Assembly: GCA_036272935.1 (NCBI GenBank)
Contig: DATAXP010000008.1
Location: forward strand, 23,447 to 87,446
Direction: 5' to 3'
Origin: DATAXP01 sp036272935
Lineage (GTDB): Bacteria > Planctomycetota > Planctomycetia > Pirellulales > PNKZ01
DNA: 64,000 nt
The notes beneath the pieces were generated by a model that worked only from the letters and a program-made list of their open reading frames with translations, had not been told where the DNA came from and did no database searches. A program made the position numbers and the translations under genes. Positions 1-8,808 of the stretch are shown in pieces (positions within the stretch are counted from its first letter, which is position 1; every line of letters starts with the position of its first letter).

Positions 1-592
1 CCGCAACGGCGCCGACGGTGCCGTATTGCGATTTCGGCAGCGGCGGGGCGATGTACTCGGAGCGATCGCCGCGACCGGCCGCTTCTTGCTCCCAGCGCTT
101 CTGAATGTCGCGCCACCGTGGTTCGGTCCAAAAGTACGAAGGATCGACGATTTCGAGGCCCGCACGGGTGGCGAACACTTCAGCGCCGCGCCCCACGAGC
201 AGCACGTGCTTGGAGCGTTCCATCACCGCCCGGGCCGCGGTGATCGGGTTTTTGATGATCGTCACGCTGGCGACTGCCCCGGCCTTGCGAGTCTTGCCTT
301 CCATGATCGAGGCATCGAGCTCGTTGCGCCCCTCGTGCGTGAACACGGCTCCGCGGCCGGCGTTGAACAGCGGCGAATCTTCCAGCACACGGATCGCTGC
401 TTCGACGCCGTCGAGTGCCGTGGCTCCTTCGCGCTCGAGTGCGGCATGGCCCTGGCGCAAAGCCTCTTCGAGCGCCGGGCGGAGCTTGGCTTCCAGCTCC
501 GGCGTCATGTCGGGCTTATCGAGCCCGATACCGCCATGCACCGCAAGGACGACATTCGACCGATTTGGTTCAGCAGCCATGAGCGTGGTCAT
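1..592 (-). CDS. iaaA: Isoaspartyl peptidase / type III L-asparaginase, 3' end cut by window edge
   Basis: Ntn-hydrolase family that cleaves isoaspartyl dipeptides and asparagine after self-cleavage into alpha and beta chains. The visible 197 codons cover the whole alpha chain: an LAVHGGIG start, the FNAGRGAVF and ELDASIMEG motifs, and, a few residues before the window edge, GTVGAVA. In this family the Thr of GTVG is both the autocleavage site and the new N-terminal nucleophile, so the beta chain lies outside the window. I chose the ATG at 592 (MTTLMAAEP); the ATG four codons later is also possible. The reading frame stays open upstream over a hydrophobic stretch, so an exported form starting at a rare codon cannot be excluded. 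A palindromic repeat at 630-760 separates it from the next gene upstream. Confidence 0.9.
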   Translation of the reverse strand, partial: MTTLMAAEPNRSNVVLAVHGGIGLDKPDMTPELEAKLRPALEEALRQGHAALEREGATALDGVEAAIRVLEDSPLFNAGRGAVFTHEGRNELDASIMEGKTRKAGAVASVTIIKNPITAARAVMERSKHVLLVGRGAEVFATRAGLEIVDPSYFWTEPRWRDIQKRWEQEAAGRGDRSEYIAPPLPKSQYGTVGAVA

Positions 593-629
593 CCATGACG
601 AAACGACAAGCAACCCGACAACAAGAAAA

Positions 630-760
630 CCCCTCTCCCATCGGGAGAGGGTGGCGAGTCCGCCGCGGCGGACTCGCCGGGTGAGGGAGAAGCGGCAACA
701 GCGCGGAAACCAGCTCGCCCTCATCCGGCCTTCGGCCACCTTCTCCCGGAGGGAGAAGGC
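630..760. repeat. Composite palindromic (REP-like) intergenic element, copy 1
   Basis: Three palindromes lie in a row. A 9-bp stem CCCTCTCCC/GGGAGAGGG has an ATC loop at 631-651. A perfect 26-bp palindrome follows at 653-678. A 9-bp stem CCTTCTCCC/GGGAGAAGG lies at 739-759. The segment 719-760 recurs, inverted and about 90 percent identical, at 57461-57502. It lies between the 5' end of iaaA and the 3' end of the amidohydrolase gene. Not coding. Confidence 0.8.
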
Positions 761-790
761 ATGATGGTGCGTCGCGCACTTCCGCATTGT

Positions 791-2122
791 CTATTCCTTT
801 GCCTGTCGACGATATTTTTCTTCGTACTTGTGCCACAAGCGCTTTTGGCGGTCGTTCAGATCGACCCGCCGACCCTGCACCCAGGCATGCGTTACTTGTG
901 TGGGGATCTCCAACGGATCGCCGGTGGTGACGATCAGCGTGGCGTCCTTGCCGGCCGCGAGCGAGCCGATCCGATCGGCGACTCCGAACAGCTCGGCGGG
1001 GTAGATTGTGATCGCCTTGAGAGCTTCGTCGGCTGGCAAGCCATAGGCGGTGGCCGTGCCGGCATGATACGCGAGGTTGCGGATGTTGCCCATCCGCCCC
1101 TGGCCGGCGAGGCAGAACCGCACTCCCGCTTCGTGCAGCCGAGCGGGTACCGTGAATGGCGCGTCGTACGGATCGTCGCGGCGCTGCGGCAAACGGTAGG
1201 TGCCGGTCACGAGCACCGGGATGTCGTGCTTCTTCAGCAGCTCGACGGCGCGCGGGGCGTCGTAGCCGCCGGCGAGGATCATCTTGAACCCTTCGTGCTG
1301 CGTCCAGGCGATTGCCGAGGTGATTTGCTGAATCTCGTCGGCGTGCACGATGACCGGCATAAGGCGCTCGAACACCGGGATCATCGCCTCCCAGCGGTCG
1401 TCGTGATCGGGTGTGGGTTTCTTGCCGCTGACGCTGGCTTGCCTGGCGATCCAGTAGGCACGTGCCTCGGACACCGCGCCGCGGATGCCGGCCAAAGCTT
1501 TGTCGCGACTGGCGAGCTGTTCCTCGGCACTCTCTTCAAGCCGCCAGGTATGGATCGCAGCCATCCGCGGCCAGAACACGTGCATGCCGACAGGCGTGGC
1601 GACGGTCATCTCCGTGGCCGTCCAGCCATCGAGCTGCATCACGGCCGAGGTTCCCGCGATCAAGCCACCGCTGGGAGCGACCAACGTCAGCAGGACACCA
1701 TTGGATCGCGTGACGGGGATCAACTCGCTGTCCGGGTTGAACGCCACCTCGGGACGGATGTTGGGGTTAATCGTCCCGGTTTCGGCCTCATCCACGGTGC
1801 CGCGCACCGACGGAATCTCCACCAGGCCCAGCGGCGTGAGCGAATCGAACAGCCCCGGATAGACGTGCTGCCCTTTCACGTCGATATGCTCGGCACCAGC
1901 GGGAACATCAACATCGCGCCCCACGGCCACGATCTTGCCGCGAGCGAAAACGATCGTTCCGTTTTCAATCGGTGCCGACGACACCGGGTGGATCGTCGCA
2001 CCGGTCAGCGCGATTGGCTTCGTTTGCCGCGCGCCCGGGACTTCGTCGTTGGCGTGGACGGCGTGCGCCGCGAAGAGACACGCGATGGCGGCACACAAGA
2101 CTTCTATTCGTTGATTATTCAT
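791..2122 (-). CDS. Exported amidohydrolase-like protein lacking metal ligands
   Basis: 443 residues. The start MNNQRIEV is followed by a signal peptide ending near HAVHA. The family is composite-domain amidohydrolase (imidazolonepropionase/dihydroorotase-like), shown by the N-terminal small beta domain, VYPGLFDSL where the metal site should be, and the C-terminal GSLAAGKDATLIV motif. The HxH pair that normally follows the PGxxD motif is absent, and the late catalytic Asp region reads CLAGQG instead of xxGTD, so a metal-dependent hydrolase reaction is unlikely. The ATG overlaps the stop of the upstream amidohydrolase gene (ATGA at 2119-2122), which suggests translational coupling and a shared complex or export fate. 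I infer a structural or regulatory partner of the active domain upstream. Confidence 0.85.
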   Translation of the reverse strand: MNNQRIEVLCAAIACLFAAHAVHANDEVPGARQTKPIALTGATIHPVSSAPIENGTIVFARGKIVAVGRDVDVPAGAEHIDVKGQHVYPGLFDSLTPLGLVEIPSVRGTVDEAETGTINPNIRPEVAFNPDSELIPVTRSNGVLLTLVAPSGGLIAGTSAVMQLDGWTATEMTVATPVGMHVFWPRMAAIHTWRLEESAEEQLASRDKALAGIRGAVSEARAYWIARQASVSGKKPTPDHDDRWEAMIPVFERLMPVIVHADEIQQITSAIAWTQHEGFKMILAGGYDAPRAVELLKKHDIPVLVTGTYRLPQRRDDPYDAPFTVPARLHEAGVRFCLAGQGRMGNIRNLAYHAGTATAYGLPADEALKAITIYPAELFGVADRIGSLAAGKDATLIVTTGDPLEIPTQVTHAWVQGRRVDLNDRQKRLWHKYEEKYRRQAKE

Positions 2123-5100
2123 TGGCGGGCACCGTGGTCGTGCTCGTCGTCGTGATCGTGGCAGAACAAGTCGTCGCGGGGCCATTGGTCTTTCTTGTCG
2201 TCGTCGGGTCCTGCCGTCGGCTCGCCCGATTCGAGAATCCGCTGCACAAGTGCCGCGCGGCGCTCGATGACCTGCTTTCGCTGTCCTGCGTCGTCCGAAC
2301 GGTCGAAGCAGCGCCGGCCGTCGACCCAAGTCTGCTCGCAGCGCGAAAGGGTCGACATCGGCGGGCCGCTCCACACCACGATGTCAGCATCCTTGCCCGG
2401 CTCGAGCGATCCGGTGTGCTTATCGATCCCCAGTTGCCGAGCCGGGTTGAGCGTGACGAACTTCAACGCCTCTGCCGAGGGCACGCCGCCGTATTTCATT
2501 GCCTTGCCGGCTTCGAGATTCAACCGGCGGGCTAACTCGGCATCGTCGGAGTTGAACGACACCACGACTCCGGCTTTGTGCAGCATCGCCCCGTTGTAGG
2601 GAATCGCATCGTACACCTCGAACTTGTACGCCCACCAATCGCTGAAACTCGAGCCGCCGACACCGTGGCGGGCCATCGCGTCGGCCACCTTGTAGCCTTC
2701 GAGGATGTGTTGGAACGTACCGATGCGGATGCCGAATTCTTCGCAGACGCGCATCGTGGCCAGGATTTCGTCCTGACGATAGGAGTGGCAATGGATGAGC
2801 CGCTGGTTCTCGATCACTTCGACCAAGGCATCGAGCTGCAAATCGCGGCGCGGCGGCAGGCGCCCCGCCCGCTGCTTGGCATTCAGTTTCTTCCAAGCAT
2901 TCCAATCGTCGCGATACTCTCGGGCCGCGCGGAACGCGTCGCGCATCAATTCCTCGACCCCCATGCGGCTTTGCGGATAGCGGGTGTGCGAGACGCCGGG
3001 CCAGTTGCTCTGCTTGACGTTTTCGCCCAAGGCGAACTTGATGCCCGGCGGAGCCTCGGCAAACTTTACGTCCTCCGGCAAGGCCCCCCAGCGGAACCTG
3101 ATGACCTGATTTTGCCCGCCGATGGTGTTGGCAGAGCCGTGCAGGATGTTCGCCGCGGTGACGCCACCGGCTAGTTGACGGTAGATGTTGATGTCGTACG
3201 GATCGATGAAGTCGCCGATGCGCACTTCGGCGGTGATCGAGTGGCTGGCCTCGTTCACGCCGCCGTCGGTGGCGATGTGCGAATGGCAGTCGATGATGCC
3301 GGGCGTGATGTGCTTGCCGCGGGCGTCGACGATGGTGGCCTTTTCTGGAGCGTCGAGCTTGCGGCCGACCGCCTTGATTTTCCCGTTCTCGATCAACACG
3401 TCGGCGTGTTCGAGGATGCCGTCGTCGGCACAGGTCCAAACGGTCGCGCCGCGAAACAAGACAGTTTGCTGCTCAGGCAGCTTATCGACGCCAAACTCTC
3501 CGAGCGGATAGTTGACCGGATAAAGGGCGCGCGTTGGCCGCTTTGATTCGAGGCTCTTTTTTGTCGCGGCATCGTCCGGGCCGGCGCCGCCAGGCGGTTC
3601 GTTTTCGGGGCGTTGATCCTCCGGCTTGTCGGCGACCGCTTCGGGATTCTGTGGATCGCGGGGCTTTGATGGTTCGGAGCCTTCGGCCGGTTTCTTCTCG
3701 GTGGCTTCGTCGCGATCGTCGTCGCCTTCCTTCTTAGCTTTGTCAGCTCGTTTTTCATCGGGCTTGGGCGGCGCCGTACGGCGACCGGTGACAAGCGACG
3801 ACGACCCATCGGACCAGAGCACTGTGCCGTCGAGGCTAGGCGAGCCCGCCTCGCCGGCTTGGGTTGTCGGGGTCTGTAACCCCGGCTCGCCGGCAACCGT
3901 GGCGCTGAGCTGCACGACGCCCGACCAGTCGAGTGCCTTGCCCGGAAAACTGACGGTCAACTGCGATGCTTCGAGCTGCGCGTTCGCCAGCTTCGCCTGC
4001 TTCTCGCCGCGGTGAATGGTGCCGGCCAGCTTCGTCGGCTCACCGGTCAGTTCGAGCCGCACGCTTTCGCTGCCGCCGTCGCGGTGCTTGATTTGCAGTT
4101 CCCACGTGCCGCGCACGTCGACGTTCGGAACCGGGCTGACGCGATACCACCGGCCGTCGATCCACGTCTCGATGATCTTGGTTTTCTTGTCGAACAGATC
4201 GCCGTCGGCGACAACCAGGTGACCAAGCTTGCCCGGCTGGAGCGTCCCGAGCCGCTCGGCAATCCCCGCCAGTTCGGCAGGCGTGGTGGTCAGCGCACGC
4301 AAGGCGGCATCGGGCTTTAGTCCGTGACGAACTGCCTGACGAACGCCGGCCAGAAACGCGCTCGTGTCTTTGAGGCCAATGCTGCTGAGGGCAATCTTCA
4401 CGCCGCGCTCGTCGAGACGTCCCGCGTTCTCGGGCGCGACGTCCCAATGCATCAGCTTGTCGAGCGCGATGCTCAGGGCCGCTTCGGGATTTTTGACGTT
4501 CGGCGCCTTGGGGAAGTTCACCGGGACGATGATCGGACGCTTCGCGTCGGCGACCGCGTCGAGCCGCTGGTACTCTTCGCCGCTACCGCGGACGATGACG
4601 TTCAAACCGAATTCTCGCCCCAGCCGGTCGGCCCGGAAGAAGTAGAGCGTATCGGACGAATCGATCACCACAGGGCGTTTGCCATTGAGGTATTTCACGA
4701 GTATTTCGAGGGCGACGTTCTGCTCGGGGCGCGGCATCGACGAGTGTTTGTCGTACGCCTCCCAGGCGTCGACGTACCAGCGAGCGTCGTAGCAAGCCTG
4801 TCGCACCAGGGCCAAGGCGCCCATCGGTGAATTGGGGTAATCGCCCCCCATGCGCCGTTGCGTGGTCAGCTTCAAGTGCAACGCCACCTCATCACGCAAG
4901 ATCGATTGCTGCGGCGGATCATCGCCGGTGGTGACCAGCGCGCTTGAGCCTTTGATGATCCGCGATGCCGGGGCGACGACGCGGGCCGTAATCCCTTGGC
5001 TGCGAAACTTTTCGTTGGCCGACGCGTCGAGCCGGTACGTCTCGGCGGCGGAGAACTGCGGCACCACTTCGCTGTTCCAGTAGCCGGCAGCCACTCTCGG

Positions 5101-5430
5101 CGCGGAAGAGCCATCGCTCGGCAGTTCTGTCAGCGCGTCGATGAAGCCGGGGTAGATCGTCTTGCCTTCGAGGTGCCAGACGGTCGCATCGGCGGGAATC
5201 TCAGCATCGGCGCCGACAGCGGTGATCACCCCATCGCGAACGACGATGGTGCCGCGATCGATCGTTTTGCCTGGAGCGGTAACGATCCGTGCGCCAACGA
5301 AGGCGTGGACGCGCGGTGTATTCTGACGAAGGCCAATGACCGGTGCCGTGCGCGGCTGACCGACGGCATACACCACCAACGAAACGACTATGCAAAGCGG
5401 CAAAGCGACAAACCTGGCGCAGGGATGCAT
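2119..5430 (-). CDS. Exported tandem amidohydrolase: inactive N-domain plus active C-domain
   Basis: 1103 residues, starting at MHPCARFV with a signal peptide (hydrophobic LPLCIVVSLVVYAV). The first amidohydrolase domain (about residues 40-440) reads YPGFIDALTE, without HxH. A beta-rich segment (about 445-560) and a charged Lys/Glu/Pro linker follow. A second, intact amidohydrolase domain then has IIDCHSHIATDGG, the ALGENVK motif, LIHCHSYRQDE, FQHILEGYK and VSFNSDDAE, as expected for a metal site. The C-terminus is His/Asp-rich (HDHDDEHDH), perhaps metal-binding. Substrate unknown; secreted members of this family are often Xaa-Pro or isoaspartyl-type dipeptidases or lactonases. A REP-like repeat is inserted in frame at 3836-3893. 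An alternative longer start at 5529 would bury the signal peptide and is rejected. Confidence 0.88.
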   Translation of the reverse strand: MHPCARFVALPLCIVVSLVVYAVGQPRTAPVIGLRQNTPRVHAFVGARIVTAPGKTIDRGTIVVRDGVITAVGADAEIPADATVWHLEGKTIYPGFIDALTELPSDGSSAPRVAAGYWNSEVVPQFSAAETYRLDASANEKFRSQGITARVVAPASRIIKGSSALVTTGDDPPQQSILRDEVALHLKLTTQRRMGGDYPNSPMGALALVRQACYDARWYVDAWEAYDKHSSMPRPEQNVALEILVKYLNGKRPVVIDSSDTLYFFRADRLGREFGLNVIVRGSGEEYQRLDAVADAKRPIIVPVNFPKAPNVKNPEAALSIALDKLMHWDVAPENAGRLDERGVKIALSSIGLKDTSAFLAGVRQAVRHGLKPDAALRALTTTPAELAGIAERLGTLQPGKLGHLVVADGDLFDKKTKIIETWIDGRWYRVSPVPNVDVRGTWELQIKHRDGGSESVRLELTGEPTKLAGTIHRGEKQAKLANAQLEASQLTVSFPGKALDWSGVVQLSATVAGEPGLQTPTTQAGEAGSPSLDGTVLWSDGSSSLVTGRRTAPPKPDEKRADKAKKEGDDDRDEATEKKPAEGSEPSKPRDPQNPEAVADKPEDQRPENEPPGGAGPDDAATKKSLESKRPTRALYPVNYPLGEFGVDKLPEQQTVLFRGATVWTCADDGILEHADVLIENGKIKAVGRKLDAPEKATIVDARGKHITPGIIDCHSHIATDGGVNEASHSITAEVRIGDFIDPYDINIYRQLAGGVTAANILHGSANTIGGQNQVIRFRWGALPEDVKFAEAPPGIKFALGENVKQSNWPGVSHTRYPQSRMGVEELMRDAFRAAREYRDDWNAWKKLNAKQRAGRLPPRRDLQLDALVEVIENQRLIHCHSYRQDEILATMRVCEEFGIRIGTFQHILEGYKVADAMARHGVGGSSFSDWWAYKFEVYDAIPYNGAMLHKAGVVVSFNSDDAELARRLNLEAGKAMKYGGVPSAEALKFVTLNPARQLGIDKHTGSLEPGKDADIVVWSGPPMSTLSRCEQTWVDGRRCFDRSDDAGQRKQVIERRAALVQRILESGEPTAGPDDDKKDQWPRDDLFCHDHDDEHDHGARQ
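3836..3893. repeat. REP-like palindromic repeat inside a coding sequence
   Basis: Two hairpins lie back to back within the tandem amidohydrolase gene. One has stem GGCGAG/CTCGCC (3839-3855). The other has CGGGGT/ACCCCG with a 5-base loop (3868-3884). The encoded stretch (GLQTPTTQAGEAGSPS) breaks an otherwise regular beta-rich segment between LSATVAGE and LDGTVLW, consistent with in-frame insertion of an intergenic-type repeat. Confidence 0.6.
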
Positions 5431-5574
5431 GGCGAAGCTCGGGCGAAAAAACAGAATCCAGCGTCCGGCGGCATCCTTGCATGCCCTGCTAACCATAGCT
5501 GACGCTCTCGCGCGTTGCCAGCGGCACAACCGGCACGATCGGCAAGCAACGGCCTGCCGTGACGCGCGATCCGA

Positions 5575-5964
5575 TCACTGTCCCCGCCGCATCCAATCCG
5601 GCACACGCTGCACGCTCCCTTGCCGATCGACGCAAGCCAGCGTGCTGTTGGCTTCGCACAGCAGTTCGTCGCCGCGGAGCAGTTGATATTCGTGATCGAT
5701 GCGTGCGGCGGTCACGCGCCGCGTGCGGGTTCGCAGCGTAAGCAGGTCGTCGTAACGTGCCGGACGGCGATAGTTGCACTCCATGCGCACCACGACCATG
5801 AACACGCCCATCGCCTCGACATCGCGATAGCTCATGCCGTTGGCGCGCAGTAGCTCGGTGCGGCCCATTTCGAAATAGGTCAGGTAGTTGGTGTGATGCA
5901 AAATCCCCATGGCGTCGGTCTCTTGATACCGAACGCGGATTTGGATTTCATGTTCTTCGAGCAT
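5575..5964 (-). CDS. Acyl-CoA thioesterase, YbgC/4-hydroxybenzoyl-CoA family
   Basis: 129 residues, the full length of a single hotdog-fold thioesterase. The signature YQETDAMGILHHTNYL near residue 14 holds the catalytic Asp-containing loop of the YbgC group, and VVRMECNYRRPARYDD is the usual helix-to-strand segment that follows. The family hydrolyses acyl-CoA or acyl-ACP thioesters; the YbgC branch is often tied to envelope maintenance. Here it has no tol-pal neighbours, so its role cannot be read from context. It is transcribed away from the ACT-domain gene at 6128, with 163 bp between them. Confidence 0.92.
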   Translation of the reverse strand: MLEEHEIQIRVRYQETDAMGILHHTNYLTYFEMGRTELLRANGMSYRDVEAMGVFMVVVRMECNYRRPARYDDLLTLRTRTRRVTAARIDHEYQLLRGDELLCEANSTLACVDRQGSVQRVPDWMRRGQ

Positions 5965-6090
5965 GCCGTGCCGACTCCGGGCCTTACGGACTGGGGCGGC
6001 ATTTTAGAGCATAAACACCGCTGCTTACAGGGCGGGGTTGCCGTGGCGCGTCGCCCGCCCGCCGACGGTGAGGCGGCGGCGCGAAAAGCG

Positions 6091-6120
6091 TTGACCGATG
6101 GCCGGGTGCTCCCCTATAGT
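6091..6120 (+). promoter_or_regulatory. Housekeeping-type promoter of the ACT gene, predicted leaderless
   Basis: TTGACC at 6091-6096 and TATAGT at 6115-6120 are separated by 18 bp. The ATG of the ACT gene begins at 6128, seven bases after the -10 box, which is where transcription should start. No ribosome binding site could fit. This also rules out the upstream in-frame ATG at 6098, which lies inside the promoter. Confidence 0.6.
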
Positions 6121-6127
6121 TCCGGGC

Positions 6128-6619
6128 ATGAGTATCGGCGAAGGAACAGGGACTGGTTTCATCACCTCGCGCGGCCGCGATTATCCGTCGATCCGGCAGT
6201 TCACGGTGTTCCTGGAAAACCGCGTGGGGCAACTGCTCGAAGTGGTTCGGCGGTTCGAAGGGAGCCGGGTGAAGATTGTCGCCCTGTCGATTGCCGACTC
6301 GGCCGAGTGCGCGTTCTGCCGCTTTCTGCTCAGCCATCCTGAGCAGGGACGTGAAATTCTCGAACGTGCCGGTCTGGCGCTGATCGAGAGCGACCTTATC
6401 GGCGTCGAGCTGCCCGAGGGCCCGCAGCCGTTTCTGCGCGTCTGCACAGCATTGTTACAGGCCGAGGTGAACATCATCCAGGCGTATCCGCTGCTCGTGC
6501 GTCCTCACGGCCGGCCGGCAGTAGCGTTGATGGTGGATAACATCGAGATGGGCCTCGAGACGCTCGCCAACAAAGGCTTCGCCATGATTCGCGAAGCCGA
6601 CTTGATGGAAGACGAGTAG
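6128..6619 (+). CDS. Tandem ACT-domain protein
   Basis: 163 residues with two ACT repeats, about residues 22-85 (QFTVFLENRVGQLLEVVRRF) and 93-160 (FLRVCTALLQAEVNIIQAYP). ACT domains bind amino acids or related small ligands and usually regulate a partner enzyme; stand-alone two-ACT proteins are thought to be ligand sensors. No catalytic domain is present. The start at 6128 is set by a promoter that ends seven bases before it, so the mRNA is probably leaderless. Neighbours (a thioesterase and a zinc-ribbon protein) give no pathway. Confidence 0.85.
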   Translation: MSIGEGTGTGFITSRGRDYPSIRQFTVFLENRVGQLLEVVRRFEGSRVKIVALSIADSAECAFCRFLLSHPEQGREILERAGLALIESDLIGVELPEGPQPFLRVCTALLQAEVNIIQAYPLLVRPHGRPAVALMVDNIEMGLETLANKGFAMIREADLMEDE

Positions 6620-6657
6620 CCGCGGCGGCGCTTTGGGCTGCGCAGCCGTGCGGCATG

Positions 6658-7434
6658 CTACGGCACGTCGAACACCCCTTCCGGCACTTCGTCGAGTCCG
6701 CGCACAGCCATGTGCGTGATCGTTTCCCAAGCAACGACTGCGACCGTATACGTGCCATCCGATTCCTGTACCAGGAACACGCCTTCGTCCTGTTTCGACA
6801 AGCCGGCTGCGTAGCCGTCTGGCGTGAGCACCGTGCCGCCGTCGAGGTACAGTTCGATCGTCGCGCCGCGGTTGCGATACTCCCAAAGCCGCTCGAAAAA
6901 CTCGCCTCGTGAATTGCGCCGCGGCCGCTCGACTTTCGCCGGCGCCTCGCCGAGGTCGAACAAGAAAGGGTTCGCGTGGCTTGGCTCCTCGGCAGGTTCG
7001 ACGAGCTCCGCCTCGGTGGGCACCAGAAACTTGACTCCGCACTCGGGACACTCGCCGGGTTGACCGCCAAGTTCCGTCCGGCCGCACAAGTGGTGGCCGT
7101 TAGGGCACAGGAACGCGATCTCGCCATCGCCGAGCTCGTCCCCTTCGTGATACGGACGAATTGGGTTCGCCGGCGCTTCGGGCGCGCTCTCCGTAGCCGC
7201 TGTGGCAACCACTGGCGCCGCTGCCGGCGCGGCGGCTGCCGCCCCGACGGGAACGGGCACGGGAGCGGGATTCGTCGCGCTATCGGGTGCGCCGTTGCTG
7301 GCCAGCTTGCCGGAGGCGGTCAGATCCGGGACGCGAAAAATCGCACCGCAATGGGGACACTTGCCGCGCTTTCCCGCCTGCGACTCGGGACAAACAAGCT
7401 TGTGGCCGTTGGGGCAAAGCAATGCGATGGACAT
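6658..7434 (-). CDS. Double zinc-ribbon protein of unknown function
   Basis: 258 residues. There are two zinc-ribbon repeats, at residues 5-38 (CPNGHKL ... CPHCGAIFRVP) and about 108-142 (CPNGHHL ... CPECGVKFLVP), joined by an Ala/Pro-rich linker. The C-terminal part (GATIELYLDGGTVLTPDG ... EGVFLVQ) looks like a small beta domain. No signal peptide or membrane segment. It is divergent from a second zinc-ribbon gene at 7677 that has a related Cys pattern, so both may descend from the same short domain. Function unknown; zinc ribbons of this kind bind protein or nucleic acid. Confidence 0.8.
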   Translation of the reverse strand: MSIALLCPNGHKLVCPESQAGKRGKCPHCGAIFRVPDLTASGKLASNGAPDSATNPAPVPVPVGAAAAAPAAAPVVATAATESAPEAPANPIRPYHEGDELGDGEIAFLCPNGHHLCGRTELGGQPGECPECGVKFLVPTEAELVEPAEEPSHANPFLFDLGEAPAKVERPRRNSRGEFFERLWEYRNRGATIELYLDGGTVLTPDGYAAGLSKQDEGVFLVQESDGTYTVAVVAWETITHMAVRGLDEVPEGVFDVP

Positions 7435-7676
7435 ACGCGGTTGATCGCCTGGATGAGTTGGGCGGCGAACGGACGTGCCACGGTGCGTACCGGAAAGGGC
7501 GGCGACGCGGCGACACCTATCGTAGCTGCCGGTACGGCGTTGAACAATTGTACGCCCGCGCCCTAGTGAGCGCCGGATTAGGGCTCCCGATGCGAACTGC
7601 GGCTTGACGAGTCCTGACCGACGACAAACACTAGGAGGCTCACTGTTGTTGCGGCCGCACGCCTCCGAGTCGACGC

Positions 7677-8375
7677 ATGCCCATCCAGGTCACCTGCCCG
7701 GGTTGCAAGGCCACGTTCACCGTCAGCGACAAGTTCGCCGGCAAGCAAGGCCCCTGCCCGAAGTGCAAGGCGGTTATCACCGTCCCCAAGCAGGAGGCCG
7801 TCACGATCCACGCCCCGGAGGAACCGCCTGCCAAGGGGGGAGCCACCGCGACTGTATCTCAGGCGGGACGCAATCTCACTCCCAAGCCAATCCGTCGCCA
7901 AGAAACCAACATCACCGCGCGGCGCATCGTGCTGACCATCGTCGCGATCGCGGCGGCCATTGCCGGCGCTTGGTTCGCAGGGCCGTTTCTTGCTGGCGAC
8001 TCAATCACGACGTTGGCATTGCGTACCGTGGCGCTGCTGATCGTCTCGGTGCCCATTGTGATTGCCGGCTACGCGATCCTGCGCGACGAAGAACTCGAGC
8101 CGTTCACCGGTCGATCGCTGTGGCTGCGCGCGCTGTGTTGCGCGCTGGCGTACGCAGCGCTGTGGGGCGTGTATCACTTCGTCCCGCCAACTGCCACGCG
8201 ATCCAGCTACAGCTACCTGGTGATCGCGCCACCGTTTGTGCTGGTGGGCGGGGGTGTGGCACTGGCCTCGTTCGATTTTGACTACGGCACTGGGACGCTG
8301 CACTACAGCTTTTACCTCTTGCTGACGTTTGCCTTGGGCTACCTGGCCGGAATGCCGATGCCCTGGGGACCGTGA
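7677..8375 (+). CDS. Zinc-ribbon membrane protein of unknown function
   Basis: 232 residues. An N-terminal zinc ribbon (CPGCKATFTVSDKFAGK ... CPKCKAVITVP, residues 7-39) is followed by a hydrophilic linker. Five or so hydrophobic segments come next (for example IVLTIVAIAAAIAGAWF near residue 82, TVALLIVSVPIVIAGYAIL near 118, and more to the end). The layout suggests a cytoplasmic zinc-binding head on a membrane anchor. I do not recognise a named family beyond the zinc-ribbon motif. Confidence 0.8.
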   Translation: MPIQVTCPGCKATFTVSDKFAGKQGPCPKCKAVITVPKQEAVTIHAPEEPPAKGGATATVSQAGRNLTPKPIRRQETNITARRIVLTIVAIAAAIAGAWFAGPFLAGDSITTLALRTVALLIVSVPIVIAGYAILRDEELEPFTGRSLWLRALCCALAYAALWGVYHFVPPTATRSSYSYLVIAPPFVLVGGGVALASFDFDYGTGTLHYSFYLLLTFALGYLAGMPMPWGP

Positions 8376-8520
8376 CCTGCGCCGCCCGGTGCTAGCGTCG
8401 CTCGTGGTGTCAGCACCCCCATGCGCCGCACGGCAATAGCCGCCCTTCCGTGACTCGAGGCGAATACCTATACTCCGCACCCCTTCTTGCGCCTTCCAGT
8501 TCGTCGTTGGGTTGTTTGTC

Positions 8521-8808
8521 ATGCGCGTCACTTGGTTCGCATGCGCTGTCATCGTGTTCGCCGCCGGCTGCCAACGGTACGGTATCCGACCGTTGTTTCA
8601 TCCGGGGCCGGCTAATTATCAGCGCCAAGACGACGCCTACTGGGATCCCTATCCAAAGAACGACATGCAGGACGTGTCGATGAACGACACTCGGCCGCGT
8701 GATTTCGACCGACCCATGTCCGACGTCAAGCGCGCCCAAACCAAGCCGCAGCAGGCCGGCGCGCGCGACGCCACCGATTACGTTCCGCTGCGCGACGCCG
8801 CCGAATAA
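8521..8808 (+). CDS. Small lipoprotein, unknown function
   Basis: 95 residues starting at MRVTWFACAVIVFAAGC. The lipobox FAAGC puts the lipidated Cys at residue 17. The mature part is short, polar and rich in Asp, Arg and Tyr, with no recognisable domain. A TTG three codons earlier is a possible but less likely start. A TATACT at 8469-8474 with a poor -35 could be the promoter. Confidence 0.7.
   Translation: MRVTWFACAVIVFAAGCQRYGIRPLFHPGPANYQRQDDAYWDPYPKNDMQDVSMNDTRPRDFDRPMSDVKRAQTKPQQAGARDATDYVPLRDAAE

Noticed and set aside
6098..6127. Upstream ATG as start of the ACT protein
   Set aside because: It lies between the -35 and -10 boxes of the likely promoter, and the ten extra residues have no ACT similarity.
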